From contig NC_054879.1 of assembly GCF_018320785.1 (NCBI RefSeq), positions 42,584,698 through 42,648,697 of the forward strand: DNA of 64,000 nt. The letters run 5' to 3'. The position numbers and the translations under genes were made by a program. The notes beneath the pieces were generated by a model. The model saw only the letters and a program-made list of their open reading frames with translations, did no database searches and was not told the DNA's origin. This DNA is from Cheilinus undulatus. Lineage: Eukaryota > Chordata > Actinopteri > Labriformes > Labridae. Of this stretch, positions 1-30,700 are shown one piece after another (the first letter of the stretch is position 1; the number at the start of each line of letters is the position of its first letter).

Positions 1-1945
1 GGAGTCTGTGAAATAGAAGCAGCTTTACTGCCCACAAGGATTCAATAAGGCCAGTGTATTTTCTGGCAGATCCATTTCCTGGTTGAACCCAGACTCAAAA
101 ATTAGGAGAAACTCAATCTGTGTATCATTCGTTCATTTAATATTTGATTGATAATTGATTAACAGATAAATGAAAAATGGCTCATTGTTCACTCTTCTGT
201 TTTAAAAACCAAGTCAAGTAATGAAAATACTGGCCATTTTCTAGTTTTCATTTCTGAAACGAAATCAAATAAACAGGAAATGATGCATCTTTTTGACTTT
301 TGCTATTAATGTTGGGATCAAAGAATGTAATATAAAAAACAGCTGTAAGCAGTCAATTTGATTGCAATACTGATTTGCGTAACCTGGTGCAAGTGTGCTC
401 AGAAAAGCATCCTGGGAATCACATGCCCATCGCTGAGGAGTTCACACTTCCTGGAGTGATATACGGGAACACAAATGCCAGCATCAAGTTAGGGCACACT
501 CACGCTAGGCAATCTGTACTGTGTTTGGGTACGTTTGAGCCTAAAAGTCCATTACATTTGACCAGACTGAGTACACTCTTCCATGCTTGGATGCAGCATG
601 CTTCCCTGCCTCTAGCACGGGAGGATAAGGTTGACCAAAGCATGGCATGAATGCAAATGAAGGAGCACAAGTGTGGGAACGTGACTTAACTTGGTGCCGG
701 TGGTTGTGTTCCGTATATCATTCCAGGACGCGTGAACTCCTCAGTGATCAGCATGTGATTCTCAGGATGCTTTTCTGAGCAAAACACCTGCTCCAGGTTA
801 TGCAAATTAATAATGAAATCGTACTAACAGCTTACTCCCGTTTTTTCATATTACATTCTCTGATCCCAACATTAATAGCAACAGTCAAAAAGACACACAC
901 ACACATTTTTTGTTTATTTGATTTCGTTTCAGAAATAAAAACAAGAAAATGAACCATTTTTTCATTATTTCTTATTCAACTATGAATCAAATATAAAATG
1001 AATGAATGATACACTGATTAAAAACAAGCCGTTTTCTCTTTTTTCTTTTTTTGACCAAAAATGAAATTAAAACGAACAGAAAAAGAGCCATTTTTCCATT
1101 TTTCGTTATTGACCAAATCTGGAAAAAATGGGAAAAAAGAGCTGTTTTCCATTTTCCATTTCTGACCAAAAATAGAAAAAAAAAAACCAAACAAACAAAC
1201 AACAAAAAAAATCAGAAAAATGCAGTTTTCCCGTTTTTTCTTTTTTGACAAAAAAAAAAAAAAAAAACAGAAAAAGAGCAGTTTTTCCATTTTTCTTTTG
1301 ACCAAAAATGAAAAAACAAAAACCAGAATGACAAGCTGTTTTTCCGCTTTTTCATTTTGGTTGCAAAACCAGAAAAAACAAATAACATTTTTTTACAAAT
1401 AGGGTCCCATTTTTTGTACAGTTCTGTTATTTTTTCTTCATTTAATTAAATACCTGCGGAAAAGGAAATTATGTGATCATTGGGAAAGGTGAACATTGTG
1501 TTTTACAGTATGTTAATAGTACTATCTATCTATATGCATATATATGCACATTATATATATATATATATGAAATGAGAATCAAAGATAAAAAATGGTAATA
1601 ACATTACAGTCCATTAACTTGCCAGTACATTTACAATTTTCATTATTTAATTATTTATCATACATTGTATTCAGAGCATTTTGGCCTATTATAATCCTCT
1701 AAAACACACTGGATGGCTCTTGTTTTGACATGTTGAAATGTTCATCTTTTCCAATGGTCACACAATTTCCTTTCCCTCAAGTATTTCATTAAACAAAGAA
1801 AACAAAATAACAGGATTGAAAAAAAAAAAATTTGACCCCTTTTTTATAAAATGTTGTTTTTCTGTTTTTGTGACCAAAAAGAAAAGTGAAATAAAGAGAG
1901 TTTCTCCTGATTTTTGAGTCTGGTTTCAACCAGTTATTTCACCTT
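1..1945. repeat. Complex foldback (long inverted repeat) element
   Basis: Bases from about 80 to 530 reappear as an imperfect reverse complement from about 660 to 1018; for example the stretch around 440-480 pairs with 700-730, and 290-330 pairs with 850-890. The outermost part of the left arm (80-122) pairs instead with 1895-1940, so 1018-1895 looks like an expansion or insertion near the end of the right arm. That insertion holds about six copies of a degenerate T-rich unit containing GACCAAAAATGAAA (1018-1385). It also holds a second palindrome whose arms are about 1433-1500 and 1736-1806, around a TA-rich core (1550-1570). Short ORFs inside it are low-complexity artefacts. Foldback-type non-autonomous DNA transposons are the likely class; the family name is unknown. 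Confidence 0.7.
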
Positions 1946-4900
1946 CCAAAGGATGTTGTTAGGGTGAAATAAGGACTGTATCAATGATAAACTCCTTCAA
2001 GATTTTATATCAGTCTTGCAGCTGTAATCCTCCTCTTGAGTTTTATTTATCAGTGCTTTTGTACTTCCATCTCAACCAAAAAGCCAAAAAACAGGATATT
2101 AAATGAAAAAACACAGTTAAGCTCTCAAATTGAAATGAGGAAGTAAAATCTTCCAAGAAATGTACGTAATTCTGCCCCATGTTTCTATATTTATGCTGCA
2201 ACATCGTGTAAAAATACATCACTAAACATGAAGCATAATCTCTTTTTGAAAACTCTAATCCCCTTAATCTTCATCCAGGCATAAACATCCAGTATGCTGT
2301 CCAGTTTTCAGCCAACCCCCGCCAATATTACACAGAGGCTTTCATTCAGATTCACTGAACATTTAATCACTAACAGAGCAGATATAAACGCTCGTCTCAC
2401 AGTCCTCCAGAGACAGCGATTGTGCTGCGTGCCTTCAAAGTGTTGTAATTAACACTGGACAGAGCACCAACAGAGTCCGGCTGAGCACACACAATGCTGT
2501 TTTGTCCCTTTTAACATGACAGACTTGGAAAAGGAAAGTGGTGCTCACATGGTGTAAACTCAGGTGGCCGGAGCGATTGGAGAGGGGGAGGGGAGGGACA
2601 AATCTCTCTTAATTTAGACATTGCCAAAATGGTCATTTGTCCTTAAGTGAGATGAATGAGGCCTGTGGTTGAGTGACTGGCTGATTGAACGGGTCGGGGA
2701 TGTAAGGAAATTGAGTTGCCTGACCCGTCACAGGCCCTGGACAGGGTGGGGTGGTGTGGAGCCAAAGAGGGGGACGTGGGTGCACCACCTGGCCTTCATC
2801 TGAATGATAAGATTTATTTTAGGAGAGCATGTAAGGATTACTGACCAGAGACGCTCCACTCAAAATTCTCAAATATCAGTATTTTTAGGGTTTAAACAAT
2901 TGTGTTTATGTGACAACAACAATAATGGTGTTTACACCAGTGTGCAGTGGGGGTGGGGGCGAAGCATTGTGGCTGAAGATGCTACGAAGGGGGTGGATTG
3001 TGTATTGTTAGAGCATAATGATTTCTGATGCTGTAAATGGAAACCAGATAATATTTCTACAAAAATCTGGAGGACACTTAAATGTAGAGAACAGCATAAC
3101 CAATTTAGTCCATTATGAATGAAAATAAAAACCAGAAACCAATGAAAATATAATTTTGATCAAATTTCACAGCATCAGCAGAGTTTAATAATGGAGGAGA
3201 AACAGGCCTTTAAAAACAGATGCTGATTCAACCAAAAAGATCACTCAACAGACTAAAAACCACAGTTTTGAAAGACTCAGTAATGTTGGGACTGTGGGAC
3301 TGTGGGATTAATTAAGTGTTGAGTATGAGTTCAGGAAGTCTGACAATAACTACAACTAGAGAAGTTAAGGTTTTCATTAAAGGGTCCTCCAGTAACCTTC
3401 CATAAGACTCAGGGCCCCCTATTAACCTTTATAAATAAGAATATCACTATTATATAACTAACGATGCTGACGACACATCTTAGACTGGCATCAGGGTGAT
3501 GTCCCTGATTATCCACACCTTCAAATCCTTCATTAATTATTTTTTTATGTTATAGAGCATTTATCAGGACCTCTAATCTGGCTCCCTCTCTTTTCCTAAG
3601 AAGACTGTCCTTTCCTGAGCTTTGAGGAGGGTTTCCTTTTTTCTAATAACAGCCTGAGTGAGTCAGAAAACATACATTAATACATTCAGGAAATCTTAGT
3701 GTTAAAAACTATCTTTATCATTATTTGTGCAGATTTCTTTTTTATTTATTGGAATTTAAATTTCACTACTATGAGGCGCGCCTCTGTCAGGATAGAAATA
3801 CACACTAAAACTTTCAAAACAAATCAGATCAATATTTTCAAATATTAATCTGAAATTGCTCCAATCAAGAATGCACCAGTGTCGAGATCAGTAATGGATC
3901 CTGTGACCAGTGCCATAACACTGAGCACTGAAGTCTCTGCATATGGGTGCCTGCTCTCCTGTCTGAGCTAAATCGCTGTTCAAAATCAACAAAAATTGGA
4001 TTTGGTTTAAGGTAAGGATTAAGGTAAGGATTAGGATACCAAGAGTTTGAGACCTGACCTGCAAACCTAATAAAAACGTTTATCAAAGCCAAGTAAACAG
4101 TTTTCCTTAAGCCGGGTGGACACTATGCAATTTTCCTGCGATTCAGCCATGAATTTGGAGTCGCGCAACTCTCAGTCTGATAGGACGTCATTTCTCGTGC
4201 TGTGTACAGGGGCATACAACGGCCAACCACAGCCCAACGTACAACAGTATGACCTGCTTCCAACTGGTCGTGAGGATTTCTGGCATGTTTGATATTTTGG
4301 TCATACGACTCCAGACACTTCACAGTGAGAGCAGAAACACGAGCAGAATAAACAACTTTGGGGGACTGTTTTCCTTTGTTAACGGTCAGACAATGTCCTA
4401 AATTACCATGACAACGGCTAGAATGACTTTCTGATGCCCCTCCATCCCCGTTGTGATAAAGGAAATAAACGAGCAGGAAATATTCCTATCTGTGGACCTT
4501 CAGCTGACACAGACACGGTGCTGTTTGTGTGTGTGAGACAGAGAGAGGGAGAGAGAGAGGGAGAGAGGGAAAGCGGGAGACATATGACTGGAAACCCTTC
4601 ACTCTCAGTGTGTGAGACTTTTTAAAAAGGAAACTCTGCGGGTTTCTGTCACAGTTCGTCCCGGACCTTGTCCTCTATGAAAACTCAAACACAGCTTGCA
4701 ATCACAATATTGGGGGGAAAAAAAAAATCACAATTAGATCTTTTTCTCAAATCAATCAGCCCTACTAAAAACTAAATTTTAAGTTGTCCACGTTAACTCA
4801 AATATATTCTTTGAAAATCTAATTTCCCCACCTTTTCCAACATTTTTTGCCATTACTAAGCAATTTTAGGAATAATGTTTTTAACAAAAGTTATTTTCAT

Positions 4901-5815
4901 TTAAAGAAGGCTATTTACTACACAAATGAGTAAATAAAGATATTTGTTTCTATGATAAGAGTGGGTATTAGTCAGGTCAAATATAAAATATGGCTTTCAC
5001 AGCTTAACTTCCCAATGGATCATGGTTTTGCTGACCTCCATGGGCCCCCAGTTTGGCTGGGCCCCAGAAACCTCCACCTTTATCCCTCCTTATGGACGGC
5101 CTTGTCTCCACATGACTTCTTGATTGTTCATGGCTGTGTTCAACCACCTCTAGGTCCAGTGGGGGTCCCCAGTCTCTGGCACCTTTATTTTGGGGGTCGT
5201 GGGCTGAAAAGGTTTGAGAAGCACTGTTTTAGACAATCCCAAAATCCACCATTTATTGTAATGAAAACAATCAATGCTTGAAAATAACTTGATTTAGTTT
5301 TATCATTGAGTTCAAACAAAGTCCAAAGCCTCAAAATGATTTTGAACATGATACCCATCCCTAAACTAAAATAACCCATCCCACATGTTGATTTATCCAT
5401 GAAGGACTCTAATGTAGAACAGGCATGCATTTACAAAGTGATTACACATAATAGTTTATCACTTGAATGGGAAGAGCATAAAGCAGAGTGTGTTGTATCT
5501 TTACTCCTGGAGGTTGTGTGTGGTCAAGTTCATGATGGGATATTTCAGAAGTGGATTACTCTGGCATGCTGGTCTTAAACAGATGACAAAGAATGTGGCC
5601 CTCTCAGATGACAAGCATTGGCAGTCAGTCACTCACATCCGCTGTCAGACAATAACAACGAGGCTGCCAGTGCAGAGCTGGAGGTTGTACAGAGAGCCAT
5701 TTGTAAGTGCTGAAAGAATGTTTTAGGTGGGTCAAACCTTTTTAATTGTCTGGTGGTCAACAGGAAACGTGGGAAATTGGATCTTAGCTTTGGATGCCTG
5801 TGTTTACTAGCAAGA
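1946..5815. other. Region upstream of chrna1, no gene recognised
   Basis: No convincing exon was found. Visible items are short direct repeats of TAAGGATTAAGG type near 4010-4040, a purine-rich GAGAGAGG run at 4535-4580, and a dispersed repeat at about 5010-5225 that recurs at about 50400-50545 (both end with a GGGCTGAAAAGGTT-type sequence). The segment at about 4700-4765 resembles the end of the repeat at 62030-62570. The bases just before 5816 should hold the chrna1 promoter and 5' leader, but no clear TATA box could be assigned. Confidence 0.5.
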
Positions 5816-24723
<18,908 letters not shown>

Positions 24724-24969
24724 AAGCCTGTGCTTCATTTTTTACCACTTAAAGTTTCTCAGATTAACTGTGAGGACTCAAAGTCTACATATTCTGCATG
24801 TGTCAGTCTTGATTTTGTTTGCTTTTCTGTTGTTTGGAGAATGCTTGTACTGTTTTTGTGTTTGTACCAGGAAATATATCTTTGTCTTATTTTCTAACAG
24901 AAATAGTGTGCTCTTTTATAAGTAAATATATGTGTGGAAATGAAATGTTAAAATGATGGGGAACAAACA

Positions 24970-24975
24970 AATAAA
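24970..24975 (+). promoter_or_regulatory. Candidate chrna1 polyadenylation signal
   Basis: The first exact AATAAA after the chrna1 stop codon, about 250 bases downstream of it. It could be the real signal or a chance match in AT-rich DNA. Confidence 0.35.
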
Positions 24976-25645
24976 TGATTTTCTCAGAAGGACTAATGTA
25001 GAGGTGCAGTTTTACTCAGTGTTATGTAAGAATCTCATCTCCCTGATGACTGTGACACCTATGTTGCACATTTTTAAATATTTCTTGAATATAAAGGATG
25101 GTTATTTTATTCACAATAGAATATTAACAACATATCAGATGTTTTAACTGAGATATTTTACCATTTCGTTTAAAATATGTTCTCATTTTGAAGTTGATGG
25201 CAGCAACACAACTTCAAAAAAAGTATGGACGAGGCAACACAAGGCTAGAACATAAGTGGTGCTATGAAAAAATATCTAAAACTGGATTTTCTCCAGTATA
25301 AGAATGTAAACTCAACCATGATGATTTAAAATGTCCTTGTTAAAGTCATAAAAATCTGAAAAAGTAAAATCAAAAGACAAAACAGCAGGAATGTAGGAAA
25401 AGAAAAATTGTTTTCATTTTGTGTTTCTCAAAATTATGACTCAAACTTATGACTTTTACTTTTTATTCCATACTTTGACCTTTTCAATTCAGGATTTTTA
25501 CTTTTATATCATTTTTTGACCTTTCAGATTCACAGTTTAAATTTTAAGTCATATTTTGACCTTTTTAACTCATTATTTCATTTTTCCCACTCATATTATG
25601 ACCATTTCAACCCCTAACTGGCTGTGTAATCCCATATTTTTATCC

Positions 25646-26145
25646 TTAAAGGGAACATTTTATGCACTTTTTCAGACTTTTCTAACAAAATATGTGCCCA
25701 TGGCCTGTCTACAGTCCCCTGAAGTACCAGAAAAATCTATTCCCTCCCCTCCTCTCTTTTTCCACCTTTCAGAAAAGTGTGCTAAAACAAACCGTTCCCA
25801 GATTTTCCCCTCATGATGTCATGTGGGGAGTTAGCACTGCCCCAGGTTTGGCTGGCCCTCCCCTCTTGGAAGAAAGCTCCGCCCTCCTCCCCTGATACTG
25901 AAAGCCACATCCATGTCCTGTGTGAGAGGGGTGTGGTCAGGGGTGGCGTCAGATAGCTCATTAACATTTAAAGCCACAGACACGTAAACGGCTCCTTCTG
26001 AGCAGGGCTTAAACAGAGGAGGTGTTTAGACATGTAAAGATCCAATACTGGAGTGTTTTTTCAGCAACAAACTTCACAGGCATGTTTTAAGGACCTCTGA
26101 CACAATATAAACTTGTCTTAAATGGGTAAAATATGTCCCCTTTAA
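25646..26145. mobile_element. MITE with TTAAAGGG-type ends, related to 43673-44562
   Basis: The left end TTAAAGGGAACATTTTATGC and the right end ATATGTCCCCTTTAA are inverted relatives. The interior shares long blocks with the element at 43673-44562, including TGATGTCATGTGGGGAGTTAGCACTGCC and GTGTTTTTTCAGCAACAAACTTCACAGGCATG-type sequence. Confidence 0.7.
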
Positions 26146-26179
26146 GATTCACATTTTTAACTCATATTGTTGCTTTTAA

Positions 26180-26720
26180 ATTCATGAATTTGAATTTTGT
26201 CTCTTTGACTTTCCAAACTCACTTTCAGATTGTATTTTTTTCAGGTTCAAACTTTGGGCCCTGTTCTGGCATGGGGGGCATACAGAAGTGGAAAAATTAT
26301 TTTTTTAAGTATGGGTGATAAACGTAACAATCTCACATGTTTAAATGTTTTAATAGATAACTGATTGCCAAGAGTTGTCTAAAACAGCTTGTAACAGCTA
26401 ATTTTCTCCGCAACATCCATTTAATTACATCTAATTAGAATACAGTGTATAAGAAGTGTTGCTTTATGTCAAAGTACCCACATTTCCTGAGGTCAGCATA
26501 ATTGGGGAAGGCTCTGAGCCTCTTTGCAATGCTGTCGCTCACAATTCCACACCCTTCTCAGTCCAGAACACGCCCCCATGCCAGAACAGGGCAAAACAAA
26601 GTTTGAACCTGAAAAAATACGATCTGAAAGTGAAAAAAAAATCTGAACCCAAGAAAAATAGATTTGAATGCGAAACAAAAAGATCTGAATGTGAAAACAT
26701 TAAACCTGCAACTGAAAAAA
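26180..26720. repeat. Inverted repeat (hairpin) between chrna1 and GPR155 copy 1
   Basis: Bases 26226-26280 (TTTTTTTCAGGTTCAAACTTTG, then CCTGTTCTGGCATGGGGG) pair almost perfectly with the reverse complement of 26574-26632. Weaker pairing extends outward through CTTTCAGATTG / CGATCTGAAAG. This is probably another small foldback element. Confidence 0.7.
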
Positions 26721-27332
26721 CCCACCTTATTTTTAGTTTCAGTTCAGTGTTTGTATTATTTCAAATTTAGGAACAAACCATAAACTTTCAGCTTCAAATC
26801 TTTTTTTTTTTTTTCAATTATTTTTTTCAAGTTAACAAAACTTTTGGCATGGATTTACCTCCATAGTATGACACACACTGAAAGACATTTTGATCTTAGT
26901 CCACACCTAATCTTATTTATGGGCGGCCCTGCCATAAGCCTGAAGGACAGGTGCCACTCACTCACTTCACTTGTGTTTTTCCTGCGGAGGAAATTAGGAG
27001 TTTGTTCCATTGTTGAACTAATTCCTCTTGAGGTGACCTGGATAATGCAGGGGAACTCTGACCTGAACCAAAAGGCTTTGGACCATTGTGTAGACTGAAG
27101 CTTAACCAGCACATGAGGGCACAAACACTTCAGGGGTGAGTAATAGCTAAATTTACTATATTTATTAGCAGATTGAGGCTCAGTTATCAACTAACAGCCG
27201 CATTTTAGTCGTATTAAGTTTTCTAAAAATATAAATAAGGCAGTTAGCTGCAAGTGCTATCTTGCTAACTTGAGGTGACCGTTTAACGTTTAACGGCTGT
27301 AACGGCTAACTCCTTTGATCTTTTCCGACAGC

Positions 27333-27350
27333 ATGAGAGCAGACTGCTAG
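27333..27350 (+). promoter_or_regulatory. Short uORF in the GPR155 copy 1 leader
   Basis: ATG AGA GCA GAC TGC TAG, five codons ending 46 bases before the main ATG. Copy 2 has an aligned ATG AGA GCA GCC TGC TGA at 51329-51346, so the small frame survived duplication. Whether it is transcribed depends on the unmapped 5' end; a candidate splice acceptor (CCGACAG) lies immediately before it. Confidence 0.4.
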
Positions 27351-27396
27351 CATCAGCTTCAGCTTTTTATGAGGAGGAAGACCCGCTTCAGCCACC

Positions 27397-27748
27397 ATGT
27401 CCATTGACAAGCTCCTCCCGGCTCTCCTGGAGTGTTTTGGAATAATAATATGCGGATACGTCGCAGGGAGAGCAGACATCATCACCTCCACCCAGGCTAA
27501 AGGATTGGGGAATTTTGTCTCCAAGTTTGCCCTCCCTGCACTGCTGTTCAAGAACATGGTCCTGCTGGACTTTGGTAATGTCATCTGGCCATTCCTGTGG
27601 AGCATCCTCATAGCCAAAGTGTGTGTATTTTTCATTGTGTGTGTCCTAACGTTGATAATCGCCAGCCCTCATGACCGCTTCAGCCAGGCTGGGATTTTCT
27701 CAATATTTGCAACCCAAAGCAATGATTTTGCTCTGGGATATCCCATAG
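27397..27748 (+). CDS. gpr155: GPR155 copy 1 exon 1: TM1 to TM3 of the permease domain
   Basis: Starts ATGTCCATTGAC in a good CCACCATGT context and ends in phase 1 at ATAG|GTAAGT. Residue 7 is Leu where copy 2 and human have Phe, directly before the conserved Pro of PALLECFG. Upstream bases 27368-27396 are clearly related to the copy 2 sequence coding YEEED. In copy 1 that segment is out of frame with the ATG, so the acidic N-terminal extension of copy 2 is absent here. Confidence 0.9.
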
Positions 27749-30700
27749 GTAAGTGTGAAACATGCAATCATATTATTTGTTCTTACACAAGAGGATTTGA
27801 GGAAAGAACAAACAACACCTCTCTGATCCTATAATGCTTATTACCTGATGTTAAAGCACAGAGGTGTTCCACTTGCTGATTGTTAGGGGGATTAAAGGAG
27901 CCTATTCTTACTCAGATTTAGTTGTTTTTTACAGGTTGTCACAAGCTATTAGTGGGCTTGGCCTACATAATATCCCAGGGTTACACGTGCAACTGTTTAC
28001 AAATGAAACTGCACATAAAGCAAAATTCTTATGCACGTTTTTATCATGTTAATGTGGAATATTTCTAAAGAATCATATAGCCTATATTCAGTCAGATGCT
28101 AGATGTGCTTCCTAGGTCTGAGCCTTTTATTTTTATCTTTATCCACAGTGGAGGCCATTTACAAGAAAACAAACCTATACTACCCCCAGTACATCTACCT
28201 GGTGGCACCTGTGTCACTGATGATTCTCAACCCCATCGGCTTTGCCTTCTGTGAGATCCAGAAATGGAAGAATCAAGAAACTCACCAGCAGAGCAAACTT
28301 TTGATCGTGGGAATTGTAATTTTGCAGGTCCTGAAAAACCCTATAGTGTTCATGGTTATCATCGGCCTCGTTGCCCACATCCTTCTGCAGCACAATATTC
28401 CTCCATTCATGAATGAATTTGTGGATTGCTTGGCTGACTCTTTTGGTGGAGCAGCTCTTTTCTACTTGGGTCTGTCCATGGTGGGTCAGATGCGGAAACT
28501 GACCAGGTCCACATTTGTTATACTGGTGTTACTTCTTACAGCTAAACTGTGAGTAAATATCTTCACTGCACCTAAATAATTCTTTTTATATAAATGCATG
28601 ATAATTACCAGTTAAATTATCATTATTTGCAACATCCATCAAACACCTATCTTTTCATGTGACTTTCAGGTTGCTAATGCCCTTGATCTGCAAGAACATG
28701 GTGGATCTGTTGGACCATACCAACGTGAGCGCTTTGAACCACTCCAGCCTCTCCAATTATGCTTTTCTTTATGGAGTGTTTCCCACTGCACCAAGTGTGG
28801 CCATCTATGCTGTCTATTATAACGTAGAGATTGAAGTTGTGAGTTGTTTACATCAGTTTGCCAACCCTCTTACTTCTTCTGATCAACTTTCCCCCTGAAA
28901 CTCACTCAACAATAATGTTGCTCTGTCTTTTAACAGGTAACCTCTGGGATGGTGATCAGCACTTTTCTCTCAGCTCCAATCATGTATGTTTCTGCCTGGT
29001 TACTGTCAATCCGTCAAATGGATCGGCAGCTTGTGATGGCTTCACTGCAGAGTGTCAGCTTTAACATCAGCATACTGAGCATAGTTTTACTGGTGAATCA
29101 CAACAAAATATTAGTGTATACTACAGTGCCTTCAAGAAGTATTCACCCCCTTTGATCGTTTACGGATTTTTTAAATCAATCATGGTAAAGATGATTTGAC
29201 TTGTTTTGACCAGGAAAAAAAAAAAACAAAAAAGACTCTTTATTGTCAAAGTGAAAACAGATTTCCACAAAGTAATTTCAATTAAATAAAAATGTTATGT
29301 AGAATAAGTGACTGCATAAATATTCACCCCCTTTAAAGTGACTGGCCTAATTTAACAGAGGTCTGAAGAATTGGTCCTTATTAGTGAAATGGGGATCACC
29401 TGAGTGCAGAAATGTGCAAAATGTGTCCCAAGTGATTGTATTTTAAAGACACATGGAAGGTGGAAGGAAGGACCGGTACACTCGTGCACTGGTTCATCAC
29501 CATTCCTGGCTACCATTACATCATGAAGACAAAGAAACATTCCAAGCAACTCAGAGAAAAGGTTATTGAGCAGTTTAAGTCAGAGAATGGATTAAAAAAA
29601 ATATCAAAGCCACTAAACATCCCATAGAGTTCAGTTAAATCCATTATCAAGAAATGGAAGGAATATGGCACATGTGTAAATCTACCTAGATCAGGCTGTC
29701 CTCGCAAGTGAATAACCGTGCAAGAAGGAGACTAGTGAGAAAGGCTACCAAGACACCTATGACTACTCTATAGGAGTTACAAGCTTCAGCAGCTGAGATG
29801 GGAGAGACTCTGCATACAACTGTTGCCCAGGCTCTTTACTAGTCAGAGCTTCATGGGAGATTGGGAAAGAGAAGCCACTGTTGAAGAAAACCCATATTTA
29901 ATCAGACTAGAGTTCTCCAAATGACATGAGGGAGACTCTATGGTTGAGTGGGAGAAAGTTCTTTTGTCTGCTGAGATCAAAACTGTGCTTTTTGGCCATC
30001 AGATGGAACCAAACACTGCACATCAGCACAAACTCCACTGTGAAGCACGGTGGTGGCAGCATCATGCTGTAGGGATGCTTCTCGGCAGCCCGCTCTGGAA
30101 GGCTTGTAAGGGTAGAGGGTAAAATGAATGCTGCAAAGTATAGGAACATCCTTGAGGACAATCTTTTTCAGTCTGCAGGAGAACTACAGCTTGGGAGACT
30201 TTTTTTTTTAGAAAGACACTGACCCTTAGCAAACAGCAAAAGCTACACAGAAATGATTTAAAGACAAGAAGAGGAATGTTCTGGAGTGGCCGAGTCAAAG
30301 CCCAGACCTTAATCCAATAAAGAATTCGTGGCTGGACTTGAAAAGGGCTGTTCACTCCTGATCCCCTTGCTACATGGCAGAGCTTGAGCAGTTTTGCAAA
30401 GAATAATGGAGTAAAAATGCAGTGTCCAAATGTGCAAGCCTGATTGAGACCTATCTACACAGACTTGGTGCTGTGATTGCAGCAAAGATGACTCTACTAA
30501 ATACTGACTTGAATAGGGTGAATATTTATGCAGCCACTTATATAATTCACATTACCTTATAGAAATCTGTTTTAACTTTGACATGAAAGAGTTAAAAAAT
30601 GTAAAAAAAGAAATAATGATAAGGGTAAACCATCCAAGGCAATGCATTCTTTTTACAGGCCCTTTAGAAGAGGTTGTTGTCGTCTTTCTATTTAGAAAAA

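Noticed and set aside
1018-1402. Overlapping ORFs on both strands rich in Lys and Phe
   Set aside because: They come from the A/T-run tandem repeat of the foldback element and have no protein-like composition.
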